The notes: a model not told the origin generated them from the sequence alone. A stretch of DNA of 64,000 nt from Actinomycetota bacterium (GCA_016700055.1 CP064997.1:1488001-1552000), one strand, 5' to 3'. Shown: positions 8,434 through 21,934, counted from the stretch's first letter. Numbers and translations are program-made.

Positions 8434-9003
8434 TCACGAGCCGTATTCGTACCCGAGGTCGGGGGCGGTGAGCATCGGGAAGTAGGGAATGCCTGCAGAG
8501 GCGGCGAGCTCCGCGCAGGTTCCGCCGCGATCGACGACGACGGTGATCGCGACGACATCCGCGCCGAAGGCGCGCACCACGTCGACGGCCTCCATGATCG
8601 AGCTGCCGCGGGTGACGGTGTCCTCGGTGACCACCACTCGATCGCCGGGCAACAGCGCCCCCGCGATGCGCCCGGTGACGCCGTGATCCTTCGCCTCCTT
8701 GCGCACGCTGAAGCTGCGCAGCGCTCGACCTCTGCTGGCCGCGATGGCCGCGATGCCGAAGGCCACCGGGTCGGCGCCCATCGTCAACCCGCCGATCGCC
8801 GTCGCGTCGGCGGGGATCGTCGCGAGCGCCACGTCGGCGACGAGCAGGATCCCCTCCGGGCGGCAAGCGGTCTGCTTCGCGTCGAGGAACCAGCTGCTGC
8901 GCCGGCCCGACTTCAAGGCGAAGTGTCCCTTCTTAAGAGAGTGCGCGATCACGTGGTCGCGGAGCGCTTCACGGGCCGCGTCGAGTACGGGCAGCTCCGG
9001 CAT
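8434..9003 (-). CDS. pyrE: Orotate phosphoribosyltransferase
   Basis: A 189-residue type I phosphoribosyltransferase that makes OMP from orotate and PRPP in pyrimidine synthesis. The PRPP-binding motif is VVVTEDTVTRGSS (about 123-135). The family features KSGRRSSWFLDAKQT and the flexible-loop VRKEAKDHG are present. It stands alone between usp and a divergent small gene. Confidence 0.93.
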   Translation of the reverse strand: MPELPVLDAAREALRDHVIAHSLKKGHFALKSGRRSSWFLDAKQTACRPEGILLVADVALATIPADATAIGGLTMGADPVAFGIAAIAASRGRALRSFSVRKEAKDHGVTGRIAGALLPGDRVVVTEDTVTRGSSIMEAVDVVRAFGADVVAITVVVDRGGTCAELAASAGIPYFPMLTAPDLGYEYGS

Positions 9004-9108
9004 CGAGCGAAAGCTAGCCCCGTGTGGCCTCGGGCCCTGCTGCCACCGTGCTCGCTTCGATCAATGACGTCACTTGCAGCGTGTCGATTCACAACTATCC
9101 TTCGTCAC

Positions 9109-9525
9109 ATGGCAGCGAAGAGAGGCCCGAAAGGACCGTTGACAGACGCCCACAAGGCAGCACTGGCCGCAGGCCGTGCCGAAGGCAAGGTGGTGCGTGA
9201 CTACCTCGAGGCCTTGAGGGCCAACAAGCCACGTCGTGGCCGAAAGCGCACACCCGATTCGATCCATAAGCGCCTCGACAAGATCGATGCCCAGTTGACA
9301 GATGCCGACGCGGTCGCCGAGCTGAAGCTCGTGCAGGAACGCCTCGATCTCACGCGTGAGCTCGAAGCCTCTGGATCACAGGTAGACCTGTCAGCGCTCG
9401 AAACGGCCTTCGTCGAGACCGCCGCGCGCTACGGCGCACGAAACGGCATCTCCTACAGCGCATGGAGACAAGTGGGTGTCGAGCCCGCCGTACTGAAGCG
9501 TGCGGGAATCGGGCGCGGCGCCTGA
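9109..9525 (+). CDS. Conserved hypothetical protein with AT-hook-like basic motifs
   Basis: A 138-residue, highly charged, predicted helical and soluble protein. ATG at 9109 is chosen because it is preceded by non-coding sequence and opens the conserved-looking AAKRGPKGPLTDAHKAA. The N-terminal third has two basic Arg-Gly-Pro / Arg-Gly-Arg patches (KRGPKG, residues 4-9; RRGRKR, about 42-47) resembling AT-hooks. The middle is a Lys/Asp-rich coiled-coil-like segment (RLDKIDAQL...ELKLVQERLDL), and the C-terminus reads YSAWRQVGVEPAVLKRAGI. I cannot assign a function. DNA binding, for example nucleoid association, is inference from the basic patches. Confidence 0.75.
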   Translation: MAAKRGPKGPLTDAHKAALAAGRAEGKVVRDYLEALRANKPRRGRKRTPDSIHKRLDKIDAQLTDADAVAELKLVQERLDLTRELEASGSQVDLSALETAFVETAARYGARNGISYSAWRQVGVEPAVLKRAGIGRGA

Positions 9526-9533
9526 GGGCTCTT

Positions 9534-10862
9534 TCAGGATTCAGAGACGTCCGGCACCCTCAGCTCGTCGAGCGCTTCGAACACCGAACCGATCCGGCAC
9601 AACGACCTCTTCAGGTCGAACGCCTGGTCGATCGCTGCTGCGGGCACGTGACGAACGCGTTCGTCGCACTCGATCAGCTCGCGGAAGTCGCGTCTCTCGT
9701 CCCATGCGCGCATCGCGTTGTCCTGGACGACTCGATATGCGTCGTCGCGGCTCATCCCGGCCTGTACGAGAGCGAGCAAGACCGGCTGGCTGAAGACGAG
9801 ACCATGGCTCGCCTCGAGGTTCGCCACCATCTGCTCGGGGAACACCTGTAGCCCGGCGAGCAGGCGTTGCAGGCGCTGCATCACGTAGTAGGCGAGCAGG
9901 GAGGAGTCGGGCAGCACGATCCGCTCGACGGAGCTGTGCGAGATGTCGCGCTCGTGCCACAGGGCGACGTCTTGCATGCCGGCGAGCAGGTTGCCGCGCA
10001 GCACGCGAGCCAACCCGCTGATGGTCTCGGCCGAGATCGGGTTGCGTTTGTGGGGCATCGCCGACGAGCCCTTCTGACCCGGCTTGAAGCCCTCCTGCAC
10101 CTCACGCACCTCGGTCCGTTGCAGATGCCTCAGCTCCACCGCGATCAGCTCTGCCGTGGCGCCGACCGCCGCGCACGCCCACAGGTACTCGGCATGGCGG
10201 TCGCGAGCGATCACCTGTGTGGCCGGCACCGGGGTGAGCCCCAGTGCGGCACCGACGTGACGCTCGACGGCGGGGTCGACGTTCGAGTAGGTGCCGACGG
10301 CTCCGGAAAGCTTGCACACCGCGATCGCCCGGCGGGCCGCCTTCAACCGCTGCCGGTCACGGGCCACCTGGAGCGCCCACAGCGCCACCTTCGCCCCGAA
10401 CGTCGTCGGTTCGGCGTGGACGCCGTGGGTGCGCCCGATCATCACCGTGTCGCGGTGACGCCCGGCCAGCTCGACGAGCGTGGCGAGCAGCCTCGACGAC
10501 GAGTCGATCAGCAGGTCGGACGCGTCGCGCAGCATCCAGCACCAGGCGGTGTCGACGACGTCGCTCGACGTGAGCCCGTAGTGGATCCAGGAGCCCTCGG
10601 GCTGGCCGATGCGGTCCTGCACGACGTCGACGAACGCGGCAACGTCGTGATCGGTGGTGCGCTCGCGCTCGGCCACGGCGCGCACGAAGGCCTCGTCCAC
10701 ACGCGGTGCCCGCTGCCGGCACGCCGCCGCCGCGCCGGCCGGCAGGCTGCCGAGCGCGGCATGGGCCTCGGTGGCGAGGAGCTCGATCTCCAGCCACCGC
10801 CCGAAGCGGGCGGTGTCGGAGAACACGGCCGCCATCTCCGGCAGCGAGTACCGCTCGATCAC
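9534..10862 (-). CDS. purB: Adenylosuccinate lyase
   Basis: A 442-residue member of the fumarase/aspartase superfamily that cleaves SAICAR and adenylosuccinate in purine synthesis. The signature SSAMPHKRNPISAE is intact, and TSSDVVDTAW and GRTHGVHAEP carry conserved active-site residues. The GTG start overlaps the purA TGA (GTGA), so purA and purB are co-translated. Convergent with the small AT-hook-like gene, 8 nt apart. Confidence 0.97.
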   Translation of the reverse strand: MIERYSLPEMAAVFSDTARFGRWLEIELLATEAHAALGSLPAGAAAACRQRAPRVDEAFVRAVAERERTTDHDVAAFVDVVQDRIGQPEGSWIHYGLTSSDVVDTAWCWMLRDASDLLIDSSSRLLATLVELAGRHRDTVMIGRTHGVHAEPTTFGAKVALWALQVARDRQRLKAARRAIAVCKLSGAVGTYSNVDPAVERHVGAALGLTPVPATQVIARDRHAEYLWACAAVGATAELIAVELRHLQRTEVREVQEGFKPGQKGSSAMPHKRNPISAETISGLARVLRGNLLAGMQDVALWHERDISHSSVERIVLPDSSLLAYYVMQRLQRLLAGLQVFPEQMVANLEASHGLVFSQPVLLALVQAGMSRDDAYRVVQDNAMRAWDERRDFRELIECDERVRHVPAAAIDQAFDLKRSLCRIGSVFEALDELRVPDVSES

Positions 10863-12136
10863 GCGGTTGCCCTCAGCACGTACTCGTCACGGCCGGGGCC
10901 GGTGCCGACGATGCGCACTGGCACGCCCACCTCGGACTCGACGAGCTCGACCACGGTGCGTGCCGCACCAGGAAGCTCGGCGGCCTCTCGCGCCGTGCGC
11001 AGCGACTGACCCCACCCGGGCAGCTCCTCGTAGACCGGTTCGACGCGGGCCAGCACCTCGGCGCGGTCGGGATAGGTGGGCAGCAGCCGCCCGTCGACTC
11101 GGTAGCCGGTGCAGACCTTGACCGTCTCGAAGCTGTCGAGCACGTCGAGCTTGGTCAGCGCGATCTCGCTCAGCGAGTTCAGCCGCACCGCCTGGCGCAG
11201 CATCACGCAGTCGAGCCAACCCGTCCTGCGGCGCCGGCCGGTGACCGTGCCGTACTCGTGGCCGACCTCCACCAGGCGGTCGCCGAGCTCGTCGTGGAGC
11301 TCGGTGGGGAACGGGCCCGAACCGACCCGGGTGGTGTACGCCTTCGAGATGCCGACGATGCGGTCGATGTCGCGCGGGCCGATGCCGGTGCCGGCGCACG
11401 CGCCTCCGGCAGTGGGGTTCGACGACGTGACGTACGGGTAGGTGCCGTGGTCGAGGTCGAGGAACGTCGCCTGCGCGCCTTCGAGCAGCAGGTGCTGACC
11501 GGCGGCAAGCGCTTCATGGAGCAGGCCGACCGTGTCGGCGAGATACGGCACGAGCCGCGCGGCCAGCTCGCCGAAGCTCGTCACGATCGCAGTGACGTCG
11601 AGCGGCGCGACGCCCAGGCGCTCGAGCATCTCGCTCTCGATGCGGGCGCGCTCGGCGACGGCGGCGAGGAAGCCCTCGTGATCGAGCACGTCGCCGGCTC
11701 GAATCCCGACCCGGCGGGCCTTGTCGGCGTACGCCGGGCCGATGCCCTTCAGCGTGGTGCCGATCTTGTCTTCGCCGCGAATCCGCTCGGCCAACACGTC
11801 GTGGGCCTGGTGCCAGGGGAAGATCAGGTGGGCGTGCGTCGACACCTTCAGCCGATCGCAGGAGATCCCCCGCGACTCCAGCCGATCGACCTCGTCGAAC
11901 AGCGTCGGCAGGTCGACGACCACGCCGTTGCCGATCACCGGGGTGACGAAGTCGTAGAGGATCCCCGACGGAACGAGCTGTAGTGCGTAGCGCTCCTCGC
12001 CGACAACAACGGTATGACCGGCGTTGTGACCACCCTGATACCGCACGACGTAGGCGTGCTCCTTGGCAAGCAGGTCGATGACCTTGGCCTTGCCCTCGTC
12101 ACCCCACTGGGTGCCGACGACGACGGTGACGGGCAT
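10859..12136 (-). CDS. purA: Adenylosuccinate synthetase
   Basis: A 425-residue GTP-dependent enzyme converting IMP and aspartate to adenylosuccinate. ATG at 12136 gives the conserved N-terminus VVVGTQWGDEGKAKVIDLL (P-loop-like GDEGK) and GGHNAGHTVV. The substrate loop VGSGPFPTEL and the C-terminal GTP-binding TKLDVLD are present. First gene of a purA-purB operon, divergent from a response regulator, with a 69-nt shared upstream region. Confidence 0.97.
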   Translation of the reverse strand: MPVTVVVGTQWGDEGKAKVIDLLAKEHAYVVRYQGGHNAGHTVVVGEERYALQLVPSGILYDFVTPVIGNGVVVDLPTLFDEVDRLESRGISCDRLKVSTHAHLIFPWHQAHDVLAERIRGEDKIGTTLKGIGPAYADKARRVGIRAGDVLDHEGFLAAVAERARIESEMLERLGVAPLDVTAIVTSFGELAARLVPYLADTVGLLHEALAAGQHLLLEGAQATFLDLDHGTYPYVTSSNPTAGGACAGTGIGPRDIDRIVGISKAYTTRVGSGPFPTELHDELGDRLVEVGHEYGTVTGRRRRTGWLDCVMLRQAVRLNSLSEIALTKLDVLDSFETVKVCTGYRVDGRLLPTYPDRAEVLARVEPVYEELPGWGQSLRTAREAAELPGAARTVVELVESEVGVPVRIVGTGPGRDEYVLRATA

Positions 12137-12205
12137 GGCTACGCTCCTCGCGTTCGCGAAACGTCGGCCGAGCCTATCGGTGAAGGCCGTTACGCTGCGG
12201 GGCGA

Positions 12206-12910
12206 ATGGCCCGAATCGTGCTCGTCGAGGATGACACGCGCATCAGCGAGCCACTGACGCGGATGCTCCAAGTGGAGGGCTTCGACGTCGACCTGCACAG
12301 CACGGGGAGCGCGGCGATGCAGGCGATCCGCGACGAGCGACCCGACCTGGTGCTGCTCGACCTGACGCTGCCGGACATCGACGGCATCGACGTCTGCCGG
12401 ACGTTGCGCGCGCAGGACCCCCAGCTTCCGATCGTCATGCTGACGGCGCGCGGCGAGGAGGTCGACGTCGTCGTCGGACTCGGCGCGGGCGCCGACGACT
12501 ACGTGGCGAAGCCGTTCCGGGTGGCCGAGCTGCTCGCCCGCATCCAGGCGCGGCTGCGTCCGACGGCGCCCACCGCGGCAGGAGCCGGCGCCGCCACAGC
12601 CGGAGCGGGCGGCGTGCTGAAGGGCTCGGGGATCGTGCTCGACGCGGACGCCCGGCGAGTGTGGGTCGACGGCGTCGAGGCGGAGCTCACGCCGAAGGAG
12701 TTCGACCTGCTCGCGCTGTTGATGCGTGAGGCAGGGCGCGCGGTGCGCCGCGAAGAGATCATGACCGAGGTGTGGGACGAGCACTGGTGGGGCCCGACCC
12801 GCACCCTCGACACCCATGTCTCCACGCTGCGGCGCAAGCTCGGCGACACCACCGACCCGCCGCGCCTCGTCGTCACCGTGCGCGGGGTCGGGTTCCGGTT
12901 CGAGGGCTGA
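12206..12910 (+). CDS. OmpR-family response regulator
   Basis: A 234-residue regulator: receiver domain with Asp9/Asp10, phospho-acceptor Asp52 in LLDLTLPDIDG, Thr80 and Lys102. An Ala/Gly-rich linker (about 115-135) follows, then a winged-helix DNA-binding domain with LTPKEFDLLALL and VTVRGVGFRFE. Its partner kinase follows after 23 nt. The target regulon cannot be read from the window. Confidence 0.93.
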   Translation: MARIVLVEDDTRISEPLTRMLQVEGFDVDLHSTGSAAMQAIRDERPDLVLLDLTLPDIDGIDVCRTLRAQDPQLPIVMLTARGEEVDVVVGLGAGADDYVAKPFRVAELLARIQARLRPTAPTAAGAGAATAGAGGVLKGSGIVLDADARRVWVDGVEAELTPKEFDLLALLMREAGRAVRREEIMTEVWDEHWWGPTRTLDTHVSTLRRKLGDTTDPPRLVVTVRGVGFRFEG

Positions 12911-12933
12911 GCGAGGGGCACGAGGGTCGTTCC

Positions 12934-14232
12934 GTGCGTCGACGCCTGCTGCTCACCACGGTCGGGGTCGCGCTCGGCGTCTTGCTCGCCATCGCCTGGC
13001 CGATCTTCGTCGTGCTGCGCGACGCGGCTCGTGACGAGGCCGAGCAGCGCCAGGACGACATCGCCGAACGGATCGTCACCCAGTTCCAGGAGATCCTCGA
13101 CGGAGGTGGAGTCCCTCCGATCGACGAGCTCGTCCGCTACGTGCCGCTCGGCGACCAGATCACGATCCAGGAGCCCGACGGCACCGTCCGGCTGGAGACG
13201 GGCGACGCGCCGAGTGGGGCACTGCTGGTCGGCACCGCGACCTCCCTCGGGGGCGTGCGGCTGACCGTGCGCTCACCGGACATCGTCGTCCAGGAGCGCG
13301 TCGGGCGCTACGTGGTCGCGCTGGGCACGCTCGTGCTCGTCGGGGTGGCCGCCGCGGCGTTGTTCTCGTGGATCGCCGCCCGTCGCATGGCCCGCCCTTT
13401 CGAGCAGCTGAGCACCGCGGCTTCGCGACTCGGCGAGGGAGACTTCTCCGCCGTCGTGCCGCGGGAATCAGGGGTGCGCGAGATCGACGACATCGCCCAC
13501 GCGCTCGCCGTCAGCGCGTCACGCATCGACCAGATGCTGGCCGCGGAGCGCTCCTTCGCCGGAGACGCCTCACACCAGCTGCGCACCGGCCTCACCGGCC
13601 TCACGCTGCGGCTCGAGATGCTCGCCCGGCACCCCGACGGCGAGGTGAGAGCCGAGGCCGACGCCGCGCTCGACCAGACCACCCAGCTGAACGACACCAT
13701 CGACGGGCTGCTCGCCCTGGCCCGTCACGGGCGCACCATCCATCGCGTTTCGTTCGACCTCGGGCGCCTCGTCACCGCCCACGTGCACGACGCGCGTCAG
13801 GGCTTCGCGCGCGCAGGGCGTGCACTGTCGGTGAGCGGGGAGTCGAACCGCGTGCTCGGCACCCCCGGATTCGCCGGGCAGGTCGTCGACGTGCTGCTCG
13901 ACAACGCGCTGCGCCACGGTGCAGGGGCGGTGTCGGTGCTTCTCCAGCGCGACGCAGTCGTCGTTCGCGACGAAGGGCGCGAGATCACGGCCTCCGCCGC
14001 GGCGGAGCTGTTCCTCGGCCCGAGCGACCCAGGCGCGGAGCACGGCAGAGGGTTGGCCCTCGCTCGCCGCCTGGCCGAGGCCGACGGCGGCTCGATCGAG
14101 CTCGTCAGCGCATCGCCGACCGAGTTCCGGTACAGGCTCTCGGTCGACCACGGCGACAACGGCGACGGCGGCCCGCATGGCGAGTCGGATCGTCTCACAC
14201 CACCGCCGCCAGCCGGCAGGATCGTTGGGTAG
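12934..14232 (+). CDS. Membrane sensor histidine kinase with degenerate HisKA/ATP motifs
   Basis: A 432-residue kinase from the GTG at 12934: one N-terminal helix (about 3-25), an extracellular sensor region of about 100 residues, a second helix (about 125-148), HAMP (ARRMARPFEQL...), HisKA with phospho-acceptor in DASHQLRTGLTGL, then an ATPase domain with the N-box LLDNALRHG. Two deviations are visible. The His motif has Gly where most kinases have Pro (HQLRTGL), and the G1 box reads DEGRE and not DxGxG. Nevertheless GRGLALARRL (G2) remains. Pairs with the preceding response regulator. Confidence 0.9.
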   Translation: MRRRLLLTTVGVALGVLLAIAWPIFVVLRDAARDEAEQRQDDIAERIVTQFQEILDGGGVPPIDELVRYVPLGDQITIQEPDGTVRLETGDAPSGALLVGTATSLGGVRLTVRSPDIVVQERVGRYVVALGTLVLVGVAAAALFSWIAARRMARPFEQLSTAASRLGEGDFSAVVPRESGVREIDDIAHALAVSASRIDQMLAAERSFAGDASHQLRTGLTGLTLRLEMLARHPDGEVRAEADAALDQTTQLNDTIDGLLALARHGRTIHRVSFDLGRLVTAHVHDARQGFARAGRALSVSGESNRVLGTPGFAGQVVDVLLDNALRHGAGAVSVLLQRDAVVVRDEGREITASAAAELFLGPSDPGAEHGRGLALARRLAEADGGSIELVSASPTEFRYRLSVDHGDNGDGGPHGESDRLTPPPPAGRIVG

Positions 14233-14437
14233 TACAGGGCGGGAAGCTCTCCAGCCGGCTGGCAATGCGGTTGTGCGTTCCGCCCAGGGGTATCGAGCTA
14301 GGCCGCGGCGGAGTTGACCTACTCGGCACCACACCTGGGCGGATCGCCGTGTGTTTTCGTGAACGCATCATCGCTGCCGGCACGTGAACAGACGGTGAGG
14401 TTGACCCCCCGAGGACGTCAACGTTGTGCAAAGCGCG

Positions 14438-16933
<2,496 letters not shown>

Positions 16934-16969
16934 AGAAGGGCCATTCTACTCAGGTGCTACGCATGAAGG

Positions 16970-16989
16970 TTGACACTACCTGTATCAAG
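16970..16989. promoter_or_regulatory. HAIR-like HspR operator upstream of clpB
   Basis: On the minus strand the sequence reads CTTGA, 11 nt, TCAA. This is the spacing of the HAIR consensus CTTGAGT-N7-ACTCAAG with a degenerate second half. It lies 37 nt before the clpB ATG, and its CTTGA contains the TGA stop of the upstream DUF3445 gene. HspR is encoded close by. Confidence 0.65.
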
Positions 16990-17920
16990 TTTCGGAGACG
17001 TTATGCAGCCATTCGACGGCGGCCGGAGCCAGGTCGACCAGCTGCTTGTAGCGCGCCACGTCGTCGGGCAGCGCCTGGAGCGCCGCGCTGAGGCGCGCCG
17101 CGTCGTCGGGGCGAGTGGCGAGCTCGGAAAGCGGGCGCAGGTAGGTGCGGATCGTGAACAGCACGCACCCGGTGTCGGGGAAGCGGCGCAGCGTCTCGCG
17201 CTCGACGCGCAAGAACAGCTGCTCGCCGGCGGTGGGGTCGCCCACTCTCGGCAGCTGCGGCGGTGCCGGAGCCGTGCCGTCGACGGCCTGGTAGCGCTCG
17301 GAGGTGTCGAGCACCCCCCAGCCGAGGCGCCAGAAGCTCTTCTCCGGGCTCAGCCTCGCGAGGAACGCATCGATCGGCGCCGCGAGCTGCTCGTTCAGCC
17401 GAGCGACGGGTGCGTGCACATCGGCGAGCGGCCGGCCGAGCTTGGATGCGAGATCCCACCGGTTGGGGAAGCACACGCTGCCGCCGCCGAACACGAGGCT
17501 CCCACCCCGTTCGACCATCAGCACCAGGTCTTCTTGCACCAGCCTGCCGGCGAGGTCGAGGGGATGGATTTCGGCCACCCGCCAGCGCTCCCCCGTGCGG
17601 CAGTTCTCGATCTCTTCGCCCTCGGCGCCGTGGTGTCGGGCGATGAGCCCCGGACGGTGCGCGTCGAGGTGCGCGAGCAGGGCAGCGAGCACCTCGCGCG
17701 CCTCGGGCTCGATCCCCTCCAGCCAGGCCAGCACCGTGGACGGATGCGCGGCGAGGATCTCCCGCTTCGCGGCGAGGTCCTCGTCGTAGCGGGGACAGAT
17801 CTCGATCCAGTTGGCGAGATCGAGAGGCCGCAGCCCCAACCTCCAGCGGAACTCCCCGGACTGGTACGGCTGGTAGTCCGGGTCGCCCCCCGCCGGCAGG
17901 TTCGCCTCAGGAGTCGGCAT
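16985..17920 (-). CDS. DUF3445 / heme-dependent oxidative N-demethylase family protein
   Basis: A 311-residue soluble protein of the DUF3445 family, relatives of which are the heme-binding alpha subunit of a dimethylamine oxidative N-demethylase. Visible features are FRWRLGLRPLDLANWIE (about 23-39), YDEDLAAKREIL, VQEDLVLMV, FGGGSVCFPNRWDLASKLGR (about 148-167) and a C-terminal TIRTYL. The ATG at 17920 overlaps hspR by 14 nt, so it is part of the heat-shock transcription unit. Why a putative heme oxygenase-like enzyme sits here is unclear. Confidence 0.8.
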   Translation of the reverse strand: MPTPEANLPAGGDPDYQPYQSGEFRWRLGLRPLDLANWIEICPRYDEDLAAKREILAAHPSTVLAWLEGIEPEAREVLAALLAHLDAHRPGLIARHHGAEGEEIENCRTGERWRVAEIHPLDLAGRLVQEDLVLMVERGGSLVFGGGSVCFPNRWDLASKLGRPLADVHAPVARLNEQLAAPIDAFLARLSPEKSFWRLGWGVLDTSERYQAVDGTAPAPPQLPRVGDPTAGEQLFLRVERETLRRFPDTGCVLFTIRTYLRPLSELATRPDDAARLSAALQALPDDVARYKQLVDLAPAAVEWLHNVSET

Positions 17921-18311
17921 CGAAGACCGCCGCGCGCTTGGCGAAGACCGCCATCTGCTGGCGGAGAGGCACGAGGTCACGGCGCTGGCGGCGCTCGGCA
18001 GCGTCGTCGGCGTCGCGCGCCGCGCGCCGTGCGGCGTCGAGCTCGGCCCGCAGCCGATCGTTCTCCGCCTCGAGCTCCATCACCCGGCGGATGCCCGCCA
18101 GGTTCATCCCCTCGGCGGCGAGCTCGGCGATGCGGCGCAGGCGGTCGATGTCGGCGTCGGAGTAACGGCGATTGCCCCCCTGCGTGCGCGCCGGCAGCAC
18201 CAAGCCGCGGCGCTCGTAGATGCGCAGCGTCTGGGGATGCATACCGGCGAGCTCGGCGGCCACCGAGATCACGTAGACGGCTTGGGTGTGGGTTCGCACG
18301 GGTCGGGGCAC
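17907..18311 (-). CDS. hspR: MerR-family heat-shock repressor HspR
   Basis: A 134-residue regulator. A MerR-type winged helix lies at about residues 13-80 (YVISVAAELAGMHPQTLRIYER, GGNRRYSDADIDRLRRI), followed by an Arg/Asp-rich coiled coil. HspR binds HAIR sequences and uses DnaK as co-repressor, forming a feedback loop in actinobacteria. Last of the dnaK-grpE-dnaJ-hspR set, 9 nt after dnaJ. HAIR sites are visible before dnaK and clpB. Confidence 0.93.
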   Translation of the reverse strand: MPRPVRTHTQAVYVISVAAELAGMHPQTLRIYERRGLVLPARTQGGNRRYSDADIDRLRRIAELAAEGMNLAGIRRVMELEAENDRLRAELDAARRAARDADDAAERRQRRDLVPLRQQMAVFAKRAAVFDADS

Positions 18312-18320
18312 CTCCCCTGG

Positions 18321-19484
18321 TCAGTTCTCGTGGTCGTCCGGTGCGCTCGAGGCGCCCGGCAGGTGAGACCTGGGTGAGACGGTAGTAGCACTCGCTAGCT
18401 GTTCGATCGCTGCGCGCTCGGCCGCGGTGAGCGACTTCGGCACGGCGACGTCGACGGTGACGATGAGGTCGCCGGCGCTCTTCGACGAGGCGATGCCCTT
18501 ACCCCGTACGCGGTGGCGCGAGCCGGACTGGGTGCCGGGCTTGATCCGCAAGGAGACGGCCGGCCCGGCGAGCGTCGGCACGTCGATCGTCGCGCCGAGC
18601 GCCGCCTCGGCGAACGTCACCGGCACGCGCACCGTGAGGTTCTTCCCGTCTCGGCCGAAGACGCGGTGCGGGGTGACGTGGCACTCGACGAACAAGTCGC
18701 CGGCCGGGCCGCCGTTGCGTCCCGGGGCGCCGCGCCCCTTGAGACGGATGCGCTGGCCGTCGGCGACGCCGGCGGGAATGCGCACCTTCACCTCTCGCGG
18801 CCGGCGCTCGATGCCCGCGCCGCGGCAGGTGGGGCAGGGATCGGGAATCGTCACGCCGGTGCCCTGGCAACGCGTGCACGGGGTCGAGAACGAAAAGAGA
18901 CCCTGGTTGTCGTCGATCACCCCTCGGCCGCCGCATTGCGAGCACGGCACGGGTGTGGTGCCGGGCTTCGCGCCGCTGCCCCCACACGTGGTGCACGACG
19001 CGTCGGTGGTGAGGTACAGAGTGGTCGTGATCCCCCGTACGGCGTCGACGAAGTCGAGCGTCAGCGCGGCCTCGAGATCGGCGCCGCGACGCGGGCCGGC
19101 CCCCGAGCCACCGGAGCGGCGACGCCCGCCGCCGAACATCTGCCCGAGGACGTCACCAAGGCCGCCGGCGTCGCCGACGTTGAATCGGAAGCCACCCGGG
19201 CCCTGCGCGCCCTGGGCCCCGTAGCCACCACCCATCGGGCCCATCGGACCGAGCTTGCGCACCTCGTCGTACTCGGCCCGCTTGGCCTCGTCGCCGAGAA
19301 CGTCGTACGCCGCGGATACGTCCTTGAACCGATCTTCGGCCGTGCTGTTGCCGGGGTTGGCGTCGGGGTGCAGCTCACGGGCCAGCTTGCGGTACGCCTT
19401 GGTGATCTCCTTCTGCGTCGCGCCTTCGGCGACGCCGAGGACGCGGTAGTAGTCCTTCTCGAACCACTCACGTTGCGGGGCCAC
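18321..19484 (-). CDS. dnaJ: Co-chaperone DnaJ
   Basis: A 387-residue type I J-protein that stimulates DnaK ATPase. The J domain has HPD at 39-41, followed by a Gly-rich linker (about 78-135), then the zinc domain with four CxxCxGxG repeats (CTTCGGSG, CSQCGGRG, CTRCQGTG, CPTCRGAG) and the C-terminal substrate-binding domains. The GTG start at 19484 lies 24 nt after grpE. The C-terminus is extended by a short Ser/Pro-rich tail. Confidence 0.97.
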   Translation of the reverse strand: MAPQREWFEKDYYRVLGVAEGATQKEITKAYRKLARELHPDANPGNSTAEDRFKDVSAAYDVLGDEAKRAEYDEVRKLGPMGPMGGGYGAQGAQGPGGFRFNVGDAGGLGDVLGQMFGGGRRRSGGSGAGPRRGADLEAALTLDFVDAVRGITTTLYLTTDASCTTCGGSGAKPGTTPVPCSQCGGRGVIDDNQGLFSFSTPCTRCQGTGVTIPDPCPTCRGAGIERRPREVKVRIPAGVADGQRIRLKGRGAPGRNGGPAGDLFVECHVTPHRVFGRDGKNLTVRVPVTFAEAALGATIDVPTLAGPAVSLRIKPGTQSGSRHRVRGKGIASSKSAGDLIVTVDVAVPKSLTAAERAAIEQLASATTVSPRSHLPGASSAPDDHEN

Positions 19485-19508
19485 GAGTCACCGACCTTCC
19501 GACGCGGG

Positions 19509-20077
19509 TCAGCCCCGCACCTTCACCATCGCCGCACGCAGCACCTTGCCCTTCCACAAGTAGCCGGTGCGCAGCACCTCGGCCACCACCGGGCCACTGC
19601 CCTCGCCCGGCTCGTGAAGGACCGCCTCGGCAACGGCGGGGTCGAATGCCGCGCCGTCGAGGTCGAGCACCTCGAGCCCCTGCTTGCGCAGCTCGGCCAG
19701 CAACAGGTTGAACAGCGGTTCGACCTCGGCTGGGTGGGCGAGATAGGCCTGCTCGGCCGCGTCGAGCACGGGGAGCATCGCCTCGACGAGGCGCCCGGTA
19801 GCGCGCTGCACCTCGTCGGACTGCTGCTGGGCGACGCGCTTGCGGAAGTTCTCGAAGTCGGCCTGCAGGCGCAGGGCGATGTCCTTGAACTGGTCGCGCT
19901 CCGCGAGCAGGGCGTCGACGTCGTGCTCGAACTGCTCCTCGGCGGTCTCGGTCGCCTCGGCGTCGGTTTCGACCGCGGCGTCGAGCTGCGCGTCGAAGTC
20001 GGTCGCCGTGGAGTCGTTCTCGGTCGGCGTCGCGGCGATGTCGTTCTCGGTCGGCGAGTCCATGAGGGGACCGCCGC

Positions 20078-20081
<4 letters not shown>
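19509..20081 (-). CDS. grpE: Nucleotide exchange factor GrpE
   Basis: A 190-residue GrpE: acidic disordered N-terminus (1-50), long coiled-coil helix, then ADFENFRKRVAQQQ and C-terminal beta domain (VLRTGYLWKGKVLRAAMVKV). It releases ADP from DnaK. The GTG start overlaps the dnaK stop (GTGA). An internal ATG at 20063 is an alternative start. Confidence 0.95.

Positions 20082-21934
<1,853 letters not shown>

Noticed and set aside
14401..14424. GTTGAC / GTCAAC inverted repeat downstream of clpB
   Set aside because: Only a 6-bp stem with an 11-nt loop and no U-tract; too weak to call a terminator.
20031..20062. Repeated GTTCTCGGTCGGCG in the grpE N-terminal region, similar to the arm of the 49-nt element
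   Set aside because: Encodes a direct repeat PTEND in the acidic N-terminus and has no second arm or loop core, so it is not a fifth copy.
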